Assembly (NCBI RefSeq): GCF_032818155.1
Contig: NZ_CP102590.1
Span: 868,001-932,000, forward strand
Direction: 5' to 3'
DNA: 64,000 bases
Source of the DNA: Niallia taxi
Lineage (GTDB): Bacteria; Bacillota; Bacilli; Bacillales; Cytobacillaceae
In this document: one piece after another, positions 38,321-46,588 of the stretch
How the letters are laid out: the number at the start of each line of letters is the position of its first letter
How positions within the stretch are numbered: position 1 is the first letter of the stretch
Position numbers and translations under genes: made by a program
The notes under the pieces: model-generated
Databases searched by the model: none
What the model was told of the DNA's origin: nothing
Seen by the model: only the letters and a program-made list of their open reading frames with translations

Positions 38321-38770
38321 TTGAAAATAGAACCAAAATACTCGTTAACTTTAAATATCCAGCCTAGTGAAACAGAGGCCGCTTATAATCACTTTATGAA
38401 GAAATTATCCTTTGAAGCAGATGTTGCTGATTTACTTATCGACCTGAAAAAGGGGTATAAAGGCATTACAGTTATTGATGTTAGGGATGTGCTAGCCTAT
38501 CAAGAATGTCATATCCCACAAGCAATATCGTTTCCAGGAAATACAATATCAGAAAAAACGGTTGAAAAATTATCTAAGGACCAAGTTTTTGTTGTCTATT
38601 GCTGGGGTCCAGCATGTAATGGTGCAACTAGAGCATGTGCCAAGCTTTCCAAATTAGGTTTTAAAGTAAAAGAACTAATTGGTGGACTTGAATACTGGAG
38701 AAAAGAAGGCGGAGAGGTAAGCGGTACTTTAGCCGAAAATGCGCCTATGTATTGGGCATATGAGCGGTAA
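38321..38770 (+). CDS. Rhodanese-domain sulfurtransferase
   Basis: The 149-residue protein is a single rhodanese domain: TVIDVRDVLAYQECHIPQAIS near residues 48-67 and the catalytic cysteine in VVYCWGPACNGATRACAKL near 90. It moves sulfane sulfur from a donor to an acceptor such as cyanide or a thiol protein. The active-site loop begins CWGPACNG, a subgroup with two cysteines. The start is TTG with GGGAGG upstream. It is controlled, most likely, by the divergent LysR gene. Confidence 0.9.
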   Translation: MKIEPKYSLTLNIQPSETEAAYNHFMKKLSFEADVADLLIDLKKGYKGITVIDVRDVLAYQECHIPQAISFPGNTISEKTVEKLSKDQVFVVYCWGPACNGATRACAKLSKLGFKVKELIGGLEYWRKEGGEVSGTLAENAPMYWAYER

Positions 38771-38929
38771 TCTGTAATATTTATAATCGATGGAAAGACA
38801 TAGTAATAATGCAATTATTCGCACTTTAATGTAGTACCTCTAACCTTCGTACAAAATATACCTTGTTACAATAATAAACAGTCGTATATACTTGTATGTA
38901 GATTTTTATTACTTAGAGTGGTGATAATA

Positions 38930-39475
38930 GTGGCTAAAATAGATAGAAGAATTTTAAAATCGCAGGAAGCAATCAAAAATGCCCTTATTGAGCTTATGTC
39001 TGAGAAGAAGTTTGATGACATTACCATTCAAGATATTTCTGATAAGGCAAATGTGAGCAGAGGTACGATTTATCTTCACTACTTAGATAAATATGATTTA
39101 CTGGAAAAGCTTATAGCAGAGCATATTAATAATATGCGAGAATTATGTGAGGCTACTTCAGAGTCAGAATACAGTGAAGCAAATTTACCTTGGTTTAAAT
39201 ACCTTGAAAGGAATTACCTTTTCATTTCAACTATGCTCAAAAGCAAAGGTGCTCCTTATTTCCGAAGCCAATTTCATGAGTTTTTAATAGAAGAATTCAA
39301 GGATGAGGTTGATATCACTAAAGAAAAAAATACCGAATTGCAAGAAGAGGTACTTCTTCAATTTATTGTTACGTCTTATGTTGGATTAGTGGAATGGTGG
39401 GTTGTAAAAGACATGCCAATCTCCCCGGAAGAAATGGCGTTACAAGTGGGGATTTTATTAGAAAGAAATTTGTAA
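38930..39475 (+). CDS. TetR/AcrR-family regulator
   Basis: The protein of about 181 residues has a TetR HTH (RRILKSQEAIKNALIELM, ITIQDISDKANVSRGTIYLHYLDKYDLL) and an all-helical C-terminal domain that would bind an inducer. The frame is open from a GTG at 38918, but GGTGAT before the GTG at 38930 and the normal start MAKIDRR favour 38930. It is followed by a terminator and has no adjacent transporter on the same strand. The target is unknown. Confidence 0.88.
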   Translation: MAKIDRRILKSQEAIKNALIELMSEKKFDDITIQDISDKANVSRGTIYLHYLDKYDLLEKLIAEHINNMRELCEATSESEYSEANLPWFKYLERNYLFISTMLKSKGAPYFRSQFHEFLIEEFKDEVDITKEKNTELQEEVLLQFIVTSYVGLVEWWVVKDMPISPEEMALQVGILLERNL

Positions 39476-39517
39476 ATACGAAGTGCTTGTGACATAAGGA
39501 TTTAAACAATGTTAAAA

Positions 39518-39560
39518 CTGAACTATTCTATCGTTTATCGATTAATAGTTCAGTTTTTTT
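39518..39560 (+). terminator. Terminator of the TetR gene
   Basis: CTGAACTAT and ATAGTTCAG arms with inner CTATCG/CGATTAA pairing are followed by TTTTTTT. The hairpin is nearly identical to the chemoreceptor terminator at 7087-7122. Confidence 0.88.
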
Positions 39561-40102
39561 AACGTTTGAAACAATGGACCGGCTTTAACATCAGTGCGTT
39601 TCATTATGCGCTCGTCCTCGCGCTTTCCGCGGGGAGGAAGATGAGCCTCCTCTATATGCCTTAGTAGTCGAGTGGGCTCCGCTCCATTCCACTAAAATTT
39701 TCAATTATTGAATTAAACAATAATAAACCACCGCATAGTTAAGAAATATTTAATGATTCTTGTTTAGATAGGCTATTTTGTTTTGTCCATCCTCTTTCGC
39801 GTTACATATAAATTTGGGGTTTTTTCGTTTATTGTTAGTTTCGACCGATTTGTTTATTAATGGACAGATCGACGTGAATTGTTCATTAACCTGTATTGAC
39901 TATAATGCGTAAAAAAAGAATAATAAAATTGTTCCCATTTAAATGTAAGACCATTATTAAACCTTTACTTGATAACGCTTTCTTTTTTGATGCTGATTTC
40001 TAATAATCCATAAAACGGGCTGCTTAACGGAAATATCCAATTATAAACTCATTATTAAAAAGTATGAAACTAATACACAAAACAAGTAAGGGGAGAAAAT
40101 CT
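39561..40102. other. Non-coding region with dispersed repeat
   Basis: This region holds the second dispersed repeat (39595-39700) and the promoter side of the HAD gene. I see no gene. Confidence 0.5.
39595..39700. repeat. Dispersed intergenic repeat, copy 2
   Basis: The better preserved copy reads CGCTTTCCGCGGGGAGGAAG, GATGAGCCTCCTC, then AGTAGTCGAGTGGGCTCCGC and CTCCATTCCACTAAAA. It matches the common Bacillaceae intergenic repeat and copy 1 at 9241-9345. It is non-coding and probably non-autonomous. Confidence 0.72.
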
Positions 40103-40957
40103 ATGAAGCTTATAGCACTAGACTTGGACGGTACTACTTTAAATTCCAAAAAGGTAATTACCACAGAGACAATTCAAGCAATCCTTAAAGCTCAAGAACA
40201 AGGGCATATTGTGATGGCATTAACAGGCAGATCGGCAACGCCGGTGATTGCAGAGCTCGCAAAATATGATTTGGATTTACATGTCGGCGGAAACAACGGA
40301 ACAGAAATATACGCTAATGGGCAATTAATAGAGTTAACTTCACTACCTCTGCTTCAATGCCAAAAGATTGTGTTAGAACTAGAAAAAGAAGTAATGCCAT
40401 ATAAAATATGTACAAATATTAGTACATTTGCACATAAAGATTGGCTAGACCGCTTTGAAAAGGTGGTAGCATCCGGACTTGTCCCAAGTGACTATTACGA
40501 CCACAAAGATTATAAAATGTTTACGACACCTCCACATGTGTATGGCCAGCCATTCTTTAATCAACCAGAAGAATTACTAAATATTGAATCTTCTGTCATA
40601 AAGTTTCTAATTTTAGGTCTTGACCCAATCCAAAAAAACCGGGTTAAAGCACTTTTAGAAACAATTGAAGACACTTATGTTACCTCCTCTTCTCCATTTA
40701 ATCTTGAAGTTACACACGTTAATGGACATAAAGGGAATGGATTAAAGGCAATGGCCCGTTTTTTTAATATTCCGATCGAGGATACAGTAGCTATTGGGGA
40801 TGAAATTAATGATATTCCAATGTTTCATGCAGCTGGTTTGTCTATTGCAATGGGGAATGCGGAGGATGAAGTAAAAAAACATAGTGACGTAGTAACACTA
40901 TCAAACGATGAAAATGGGGTAGCTTACGCTTTTGAAAATTATATTTTAACGGATTAA
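40103..40957 (+). CDS. Cof-type HAD phosphatase
   Basis: The 284-residue enzyme has HAD motifs in order: LDLDGTTLNSKK (nucleophile and acid aspartates, residues 6-17), ALTGRSATPV (motif II), VNGHKGNGLKAM (motif III lysine) and AIGDEINDIPMF (motif IV). The cap region fits the Cof subfamily that dephosphorylates sugar phosphates and related metabolites. The frame opens at 40064, but GGGGAG precedes the internal ATG at 40103, which gives the usual MKLIALDLDG start. The MFS gene follows 20 bases downstream. Confidence 0.92.
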   Translation: MKLIALDLDGTTLNSKKVITTETIQAILKAQEQGHIVMALTGRSATPVIAELAKYDLDLHVGGNNGTEIYANGQLIELTSLPLLQCQKIVLELEKEVMPYKICTNISTFAHKDWLDRFEKVVASGLVPSDYYDHKDYKMFTTPPHVYGQPFFNQPEELLNIESSVIKFLILGLDPIQKNRVKALLETIEDTYVTSSSPFNLEVTHVNGHKGNGLKAMARFFNIPIEDTVAIGDEINDIPMFHAAGLSIAMGNAEDEVKKHSDVVTLSNDENGVAYAFENYILTD

Positions 40958-40976
40958 TTGAAGGTGGCGAAAAGGA

Positions 40977-42197
40977 TTGCTAATACGCATAAAGAATTTG
41001 TTCACAATTAAAGGCTATAGCCTTTTCATTGTTTGTATGCTTCTCGTCGGCACAGGTATCTCTATAACAATGCCCTACTTATCCTTGTATTCAACCGAGG
41101 AATTGGGAATGAGCGCAGGATCATTTGGGATATTCATGGCTGTTAGCTCACTTAGTGGGGTATTCATTAATTCCTTTATCGCCAAGCGGTCAGACAACGG
41201 GATTAACAGAAAATTAATCATAGTAATAGCAATGCTCTCTTCTGCTATTGGATACGTATCCTACTTACTATTTCACCACTATTTTATTCTGCTAATTGTA
41301 GTTACACTATTTAACGGCTTAGGGGCTGCTGCTATGCCTCAAATCTTCGCATTCGCACAGGAATCGGCTAATGCTAGTAAAAGTGATGATAAAACATTTG
41401 CACTGTCTACATTACGCTCCCTTGTTTCACTTGGTTTCCTTATTGGGCCGTTGGGAGGTACTTTGATTTTAGGAATAGCTGGCTATAATGGACTGTTTGT
41501 TGGTACTTCCGCCATTTTCCTGATTATTGCAGCACTCGTAGTCTTTTTTCTCCGTAATCAAACTACCACAATTCCTAATAAAAAGAAGAATAAATCACAA
41601 ACTTCAGTTTCTATTATTAATAACAGGCAAATAAGATACCCCTTTTTCGCCTTTATTCTTCTCTTTGCTGTTAATGCTATTAATGCAATAAACACACCAC
41701 TTTTTATTGTTAATGAACTGCATGGCAGCCATGCTATTGTGGGAATTGTCGTCAGTGTTTGTGCAGGCTTAGAAATTCCAATAATGATTGCACTTGGTTC
41801 CTTAAGCAGAAAAATAACCAATCATTCTTTAATGATGATCAGCTGTTTTATTGCCGGTCTTTATTTTATTATTCTAACAGCCTCCACAGCTTCTTGGGTG
41901 CTTATAGCAGCACAGTTACTTCAAGCTGTTTTCGTTGCAATAGTTATGGGAAATGGGCTTAGTTATTTCACCGACTTGCTTCCTAATTCACCTGGAATGT
42001 CGGCAACTATCTACTCAAACGGCTCTACTATCGGAAGATTAGTAGGCAATCTTGGTGGCGGTCTTTTTGCCACATTGATAGGCTATCGGTTTGTAAACAT
42101 AGTTTGTCTGCTACTAGTCCTGCTTTCCTTCTTTATCCTATGGAGAGTTAAGGCTGATCGAAGGATAGATAATACATTAGAGAATGCTCATAATTAA
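40977..42197 (+). CDS. MFS transporter of the sugar-efflux type
   Basis: The 406-residue protein has about twelve hydrophobic segments and an MFS loop phrase INSFIAKRSDNGINRKLII between TM2 and TM3. The start and middle (SLYSTEELGMSAGSFGIFMA, FAFAQESANASKSDDKTFAL) resemble the SetA-like sugar efflux family. It may export sugars or sugar-like drugs. The TTG start is preceded by GAAGGTGG. It forms an operon with the HAD phosphatase, a possible pair for sugar-phosphate detoxification and export, by inference. Confidence 0.85.
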   Translation: MLIRIKNLFTIKGYSLFIVCMLLVGTGISITMPYLSLYSTEELGMSAGSFGIFMAVSSLSGVFINSFIAKRSDNGINRKLIIVIAMLSSAIGYVSYLLFHHYFILLIVVTLFNGLGAAAMPQIFAFAQESANASKSDDKTFALSTLRSLVSLGFLIGPLGGTLILGIAGYNGLFVGTSAIFLIIAALVVFFLRNQTTTIPNKKKNKSQTSVSIINNRQIRYPFFAFILLFAVNAINAINTPLFIVNELHGSHAIVGIVVSVCAGLEIPIMIALGSLSRKITNHSLMMISCFIAGLYFIILTASTASWVLIAAQLLQAVFVAIVMGNGLSYFTDLLPNSPGMSATIYSNGSTIGRLVGNLGGGLFATLIGYRFVNIVCLLLVLLSFFILWRVKADRRIDNTLENAHN

Positions 42198-42209
42198 AGC
42201 TTTCAAAAA

Positions 42210-42235
42210 GACACCCTATCATGAATCAGGGTGTC
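42210..42235. terminator. Bidirectional terminator
   Basis: GACACCCT and AGGGTGTC form an eight-pair stem between the converging MFS and phosphatase genes, with A-runs on the left and CCATTTCATTTTATTTT on the right. Confidence 0.85.
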
Positions 42236-42251
42236 TCCATTTCATTTTATT

Positions 42252-42851
42252 TTAAGAAACAACAGGAAATTCCTCTTTAATATCACTTACATTAGGGTTT
42301 ATTATTTCAACAAGGGTGAATTGATTATTTTCATATTCAAATTTTAGAATGCAGCAATTTCCGATTTTTACTTGTTGGTTTATATTGCTGGTATATTCCC
42401 AATATCTCATGAAATTTCGGCAAGCTCCACTATGTGACACAGCTAGAACAATCGCATTATCTTCGTCCATTATTTTTTGACAGGTCGTAACCATTCTTTG
42501 TTGAACTTCCTTCTGATCCTCTCCGCCATACTTCACAAAAAAATCATTGTAGGGCAAGGGTGGATTTAGATCCTCACTTTCTCCTTCAAAGGTACCAAAG
42601 CTGAATTCCTTCAATCCTTTTAATCTTGTATACGGCATACTAGTTATAAGCTCAAGTGTGTCACAGGCTCTTTCAGCAGTGGAACAATAGGCATGGTCGA
42701 ATACAATATTGCTCTCTTTAAAGTATTCTGCAGCAGCCTTTGCCTGATTTATACCTAATGGTGTGAGCGGTGAGTCACACCAGCCTTGGATCTTCCGTCT
42801 TTGATTAAATAATGTTTGTCCGTGTCTCATTAGATATAGCGTCTTTTTCAT
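42252..42851 (-). CDS. Histidine phosphatase (phosphoglycerate mutase-like)
   Basis: The 199-residue protein has LMRHGQTLFNQRRKIQG at residues 7-23 (catalytic histidine), SPLTPLGINQAKAAAEYF, the second active-site set AYCSTAERACDTLELI, and the late histidine in VLAVSHSGACRN. These are the hallmarks of the RHG histidine phosphatase superfamily. It may act on phosphosugars or nucleotides; the substrate is open. GGGGGAGG precedes the ATG. The gene is a single unit. Confidence 0.92.
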   Translation of the reverse strand: MKKTLYLMRHGQTLFNQRRKIQGWCDSPLTPLGINQAKAAAEYFKESNIVFDHAYCSTAERACDTLELITSMPYTRLKGLKEFSFGTFEGESEDLNPPLPYNDFFVKYGGEDQKEVQQRMVTTCQKIMDEDNAIVLAVSHSGACRNFMRYWEYTSNINQQVKIGNCCILKFEYENNQFTLVEIINPNVSDIKEEFPVVS

Positions 42852-43064
42852 TTAGTTCCTCCCCCACTTTTTAAAAAATCTGATTTGTATATTCTCTATG
42901 TAAATTATCCAACAAAATAAAAGAAAACGCTACCATGTTTTCATATGTTTGCCTAGTGAATTAGATTAACAAATTTGTGCGATATTAAATATCTATTTAC
43001 TTATAAAACAAAAAATGACCTATTTATAAATGAAAACTGGCTAATTTGCACTTAAGGAAAAAAG

Positions 43065-43085
43065 CCAGCAGCGATTAGCAGCTGG
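43065..43085 (-). terminator. Terminator of the small Tyr/Pro-rich gene
   Basis: CCAGCAGC and GCAGCTGG form a stem with one mismatch and GCTTTTTTCC on the minus strand. Confidence 0.78.
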
Positions 43086-43089
43086 ATGA

Positions 43090-43302
43090 TCATTTTCTAA
43101 ATGTTGCTGGTACACTCGGCCCAACATATGGAAAGTATATTTGTTCTCCTGGAGGTCTTGGTGAAATCATAAATTGATAGCCGCCAATATTATAATGATA
43201 TGGCGCACTTCCCAGCAGTTGTTGGTTCCACGCTCCATATGCTGGATTAGGAAAGTTTTGATAAAGTGTTCCATTAAGCCCTGTTATGATACTAGGATGC
43301 AA
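43090..43302 (-). CDS. Small Tyr/Pro/Gly-rich hypothetical protein
   Basis: The 70-residue protein has no charged signal or membrane segment and is rich in Tyr, Pro, Gly and Asn (YQNFPNPAYGAWNQQLLG, PYHYNIGGYQFMISPRPPGE). Such composition is common among spore coat and exosporium proteins of Bacilli but is not diagnostic. It starts at a TTG with an AAGGGGGG site and ends in front of a good terminator, so it is a genuine small gene. Function unknown; a spore surface role is a guess. Confidence 0.55.
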   Translation of the reverse strand: MHPSIITGLNGTLYQNFPNPAYGAWNQQLLGSAPYHYNIGGYQFMISPRPPGEQIYFPYVGPSVPATFRK

Positions 43303-43384
43303 AATAATCCCCCCTTCTAATTGTTATTTTATGCGGGAAGATGCAAGCCTGCTTTAGGTCAAACGCATATGGACATACAAAAAA

Positions 43385-43407
43385 AACCTCCAAGAAAATT
43401 GGAGGTT
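43385..43407 (-). terminator. Terminator of modAB
   Basis: AACCTCCAA and TTGGAGGTT pair with a five-base loop; six Ts follow on the minus strand. Confidence 0.88.
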
Positions 43408-43415
43408 TTGAGCTT

Positions 43416-44072
43416 TTAAGTCCTAATAAAATGCACAAATATTAACATCAGGAAAGAGATAGCTATTATACTTGATACCCATAACCAAGCCATTTCCATG
43501 TTCCCCGAATCAATTGCAACATAAATGGCAGTCGGAATGGTTTGTGTTTTCCCAGGTATATTCCCTGCAAACATTAACGTTGCCCCGAACTCTCCTAATG
43601 CTCTTGCAAAGCTTAAAATCGCTCCAGAAACAATTGTTTTAATGGCAAGCGGAATAGATATAAACATAAATAAATGGTATTCACTTGCTCCATCTACGCG
43701 AGCAGCATTCTCAATATCTTCATCAACTGCTTCAAACCCTGTTCTGGCAGATTGATACATTAGTGGAAACGCAACGATAGTAGAAGCAATTAACGCAGCC
43801 CACCAGGTAAACATTATTGGCTGCTTGAAAAACCACTCAATAAATTGACCTACTGGACTATTTCGTCCGAAAATGATAATTAACAAAAAACCTACAACGG
43901 TGGGTGGCAAAACTAACGGTAAAAGGAAAATCGTATCAATTATAATTTTGCCTTTGAACTTCCTGACTGCCATTAGTCTTCCTAAAAACACACCTAAAAT
44001 AATTACTATTATCGTGGAAACAGCTGCAATTTCAATCGATAATTGAACGGGTGTCCAAAAATTAGTTGCCAT
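43416..44072 (-). CDS. modB: Molybdate ABC transporter permease
   Basis: The 218-residue membrane protein has five or six hydrophobic segments and the ModB hallmark loop, including LPLVLPPTVVGFLLI, an EAA-type loop near DIENAARVDGASEYHLFMFISIPLA and ARALGEFGATLMFAGNIPG. It forms the channel of a molybdate or tungstate importer. The modA gene ends six bases upstream. No modC ATPase gene is adjacent, the same as in the B. subtilis yvgLM pair, so an ATPase must come from elsewhere. Confidence 0.94.
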   Translation of the reverse strand: MATNFWTPVQLSIEIAAVSTIIVIILGVFLGRLMAVRKFKGKIIIDTIFLLPLVLPPTVVGFLLIIIFGRNSPVGQFIEWFFKQPIMFTWWAALIASTIVAFPLMYQSARTGFEAVDEDIENAARVDGASEYHLFMFISIPLAIKTIVSGAILSFARALGEFGATLMFAGNIPGKTQTIPTAIYVAIDSGNMEMAWLWVSSIIAISFLMLIFVHFIRT

Positions 44073-44078
44073 TTAGAA

Positions 44079-44891
44079 TTAATTTAAACCCTTGAATCCA
44101 TATTCTTCTAAAACTTTCATAGCGGCATCACTCTTTATATACTCGTAAAATAGTTCAGCCGCTTTATAATGAGAGCTATTTTTAATAACCCCTACTGGAT
44201 AAATAATCGCATCATGTGTCTTTTCCTCTGCAGCAGCAGCTATTTCAACTTTATCAGAAGTTAATGCATCTGTTTTATATACAATACCTGCATCCACATT
44301 ATTCGTTTCAACATATGTAAGTGTTTGCCTTACGTCTTTTGCAAATACGACTTTCCCTTCAACCTCACTCCACAGACCAAGACTTTCTAATGAATCCTTA
44401 CCATATTGTCCTGCAGGAACAGATTCTGGAGTACCAAGGGCTATCTTATCGGCTTTAGTTAAATCCTCAAACGTATTTATTCCTGTATCTGCGCCTTTAG
44501 GTGTTACAAGCACAAGCTCATTACCTACAAGATCTGTACCATCCTTTTCATCAATAATGCCATCGTCCACTAGCTTTTGAAATTTATCCTCTGCTGCAGA
44601 AAAGAAGATATCTGCAGGCGCTCCTTGCGAAATCTGTTGTTGCAGTGCCCCAGATCCTCCAAAGTTAAAGCTAAGTTTAATATTTTCATGTTCCTTCTCA
44701 AAGCTCTTTTGGATATCAGTCAAAGCATCTTGTAAACTAGCAGCAGCTGAGATTGTTAGTTCAACATTCTCCTGCGTTGATTTTTGCTTATCTTGTTCTT
44801 CTGTTGCTCCCGATTGCTCATTAGTAGCGCAACCAGTAATGAGGATTAATACCATAAACATTGAAAATAAAGAAAGCCATAGTTTTTTCAT
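44079..44891 (-). CDS. modA: Molybdate-binding lipoprotein
   Basis: The 270-residue protein begins with a lipoprotein signal (lipobox LITGC near residues 17-21) followed by a Ser/Thr/Glu-rich linker and the ModA domain: ISAAASLQDALTDIQKSF, SFNFGGSGALQQQI and GAPADIFFSAAEDK, which make the oxyanion pocket. The later DVRQTLTYVETNNVDAGIVYKTD is also typical. It binds molybdate and delivers it to ModB. AAGGAG precedes the ATG. Upstream lies an iteron (44916-44945) that is a likely binding site for the divergent regulator. Confidence 0.94.
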   Translation of the reverse strand: MKKLWLSLFSMFMVLILITGCATNEQSGATEEQDKQKSTQENVELTISAAASLQDALTDIQKSFEKEHENIKLSFNFGGSGALQQQISQGAPADIFFSAAEDKFQKLVDDGIIDEKDGTDLVGNELVLVTPKGADTGINTFEDLTKADKIALGTPESVPAGQYGKDSLESLGLWSEVEGKVVFAKDVRQTLTYVETNNVDAGIVYKTDALTSDKVEIAAAAEEKTHDAIIYPVGVIKNSSHYKAAELFYEYIKSDAAMKVLEEYGFKGLN

Positions 44892-44915
44892 ATTCTTTCT
44901 CCTTTTTATAATTGG

Positions 44916-44945
44916 TTATAACTAATTATAACTAATTATAATCAA
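44916..44945. promoter_or_regulatory. Three 10-bp tandem repeats before modA
   Basis: TTATAACTAA, TTATAACTAA and TTATAATCAA follow each other without gaps. The 10-base period puts all three on one helix face. On the minus strand the array includes TATAAT elements, so a bound regulator would cover the modA promoter. Confidence 0.7.
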
Positions 44946-45048
44946 TATAAAAGGTCGAAATCTGTAAAAAGGTGGCAATTGTGTGAATTTTTAATAAATC
45001 CTCCTTTTCTTAAGCTATTACGTTAAAATACAAGGTGGAGGGATGCAT

Positions 45049-45984
45049 ATGTCAAAAGAGTTTTCCTATACAATTGAAGAAGTATCTCAACTATTAAAGG
45101 TATCGAAATTAACTTTGTATGACATTGTTAAAAAAGGAGAAATTCCTGTATTCCGTGTTGGCAGACAAATGAGAATCGACGCAGATGATTTATATGCTTA
45201 CATAAAAAATCAAAAATCAAACCAAATGATCCCTGTAAAAGCAACTGATCTTGAGTCTCCCAGAAACGAAATAAAGAACCCTAATACAATTGTTATTAGT
45301 GGACAGGATATGGTCCTTGACATACTCGGTAAATATATGGAGAAAGATTCTACCTATCAAGCATTACGCTCTTATACAGGGAGTTTAAATAGCCTTATAG
45401 CTATGTATCATGGCAAAAATGATATTGTTAGTTTACATATGTATGATGGCGATACAGGAGAGTATAATGTTCCCTATTTACAAAAAATTTTAGTTGGACA
45501 GCCTTATATATTACTCAATCTCTTATCAAGGAGAGCAGGCTTGTATGTGAGGAAGGGAAATCCTTTAAAGCTTTCCACATGGTCTGATTTAAAGGATAAA
45601 GGAGTAAAGCTTGTTAACAGAGAAAAAGGATCTGGAGCCCGCATTCTCCTTGATGAACAACTCAGAATAAATAATATATCCTCTAGTGATATTACAGGCT
45701 ACCAGCATGAAGAATCGAACCATTATAGTGTCGCATCTGCTGTTTCAAGCGGGATTGCAGACACAGGGGTGGGGATTGAAAAAGCGGCAAGAATGGTTGG
45801 CATTGATTTTGTCCCATTAATAACAGAAAGCTATGATTTAGTAATGCTAAAAACTCCGGAAAATGAGCCACTCATTAATAAGGTAAAGAATATATTATCC
45901 TCTGCGCAATTTCAGGCAGAAATTCATTCCTTAGGAGATTATGATATATCTAAAACCGGAACTATTATTCATGAAACCTTTTAA
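45049..45984 (+). CDS. YvgK-type regulator: HTH plus molybdate-binding-like domain
   Basis: The 311-residue protein has an excisionase-like helix-turn-helix (about residues 1-58, YTIEEVSQLLKVSKLTLYDI, VFRVGRQMRIDADDLYAYI) and a periplasmic-binding-protein-like domain (about 90-290, VISGQDMVLDILGKYM, LVNREKGSGARILLDEQL, GIADTGVGIEKAARM). B. subtilis YvgK has this layout and lies next to yvgL/yvgM (modAB), as here. It probably senses molybdate and controls modAB. The frame has an earlier ATG at 45043, but that codon abuts GGTGGAGGG; the ATG at 45049 is six bases away. It is divergent from modA. Confidence 0.87.
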   Translation: MSKEFSYTIEEVSQLLKVSKLTLYDIVKKGEIPVFRVGRQMRIDADDLYAYIKNQKSNQMIPVKATDLESPRNEIKNPNTIVISGQDMVLDILGKYMEKDSTYQALRSYTGSLNSLIAMYHGKNDIVSLHMYDGDTGEYNVPYLQKILVGQPYILLNLLSRRAGLYVRKGNPLKLSTWSDLKDKGVKLVNREKGSGARILLDEQLRINNISSSDITGYQHEESNHYSVASAVSSGIADTGVGIEKAARMVGIDFVPLITESYDLVMLKTPENEPLINKVKNILSSAQFQAEIHSLGDYDISKTGTIIHETF

Positions 45985-46314
45985 TAATCTCTCAAAAAAA
46001 CAAACCATTAAATAAAAAAAAGTTACCACCTGGTAACTGAAAATAAAGCTGCCGATATGAATATCATAAGCTGCTGACTATAGGTGAGCAGCTTTTGGAT
46101 CAGATGAAAATTCTTCAATGGAAAGGAAATCAGATTGTACAGATTGGTCCTTTCCTTGAGGTCTGCAAGCAAATAATCCAGCTGAAGTCAGAGCATTCTC
46201 AGGGGTGTCCAATTGAGCTATACGTATTTGCATTGCAGCCATTCATTCCCATCCCAAGAAAAATCAACAAAGCTATTTTGTGCAATTCTTGAAATGCGAA
46301 AAAGGTATAAGTTA
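45985..46314. other. Intergenic region with two hairpins
   Basis: AGTTACC/GGTAACT (46021-46038) is followed by seven Ts on the minus strand and can end transcription coming from the HPr-like gene. AAGCTGCT/AGCAGCTT (46068-46094) is followed by TTTTGG on the plus strand and may end the YvgK-type transcript. A plus-strand frame at 46095-46292 is not called. Confidence 0.6.
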
Positions 46315-46569
46315 TTACTTGTTTAACAGAAAATTCTTTAGTGTGTCCATACTGATCTTTTCATCAACACCATTAACATATAAAGTGACTTCATCGCCAT
46401 TATTCACATTTAAGTCCATAACCTTCATAATTTCTTTTCCGTTTGAAGAATCATTTCTTTTTGTAAGAGTAACATCACTGCTAAAGGAACGCGCTTTATA
46501 GACAAAAGTCGTTGTATTTCTTGCTTGAAGTCCACGAGGCAATTGAACTGTTATCTTTGTTACCAACAA
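46315..46569 (-). CDS. HPr/Crh-like protein with Gln15 and Glu46
   Basis: The 84-residue protein aligns with HPr over its full length: RGLQARNTTTFV corresponds to the active-site loop GLHARPATLFV and GKEIMKVMDL to the regulatory loop LKSIMGVMSL. Counting from the TTG at 46569, residue 15 is Gln and residue 46 is Glu. In HPr these are His15 (phosphorylated by enzyme I) and Ser46 (phosphorylated by HPrK). B. subtilis Crh also has Gln15 but keeps Ser46. This copy therefore cannot carry PTS phosphate, and its Glu46 may mimic phosphoserine, as S46D does in HPr. The TTG lies eight bases from GGAGG. It follows an MFS gene by 20 bases in an apparent operon. Confidence 0.82.
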   Translation of the reverse strand: MLVTKITVQLPRGLQARNTTTFVYKARSFSSDVTLTKRNDSSNGKEIMKVMDLNVNNGDEVTLYVNGVDEKISMDTLKNFLLNK

Positions 46570-46588
46570 GTACACTCCCTCCTCAATG

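Noticed and set aside
46095..46292. Plus-strand frame of 65 residues
   Set aside because: It begins inside a hairpin, has only a weak GGATC site and matches no family I know; it could be a gene fragment but is not supported.
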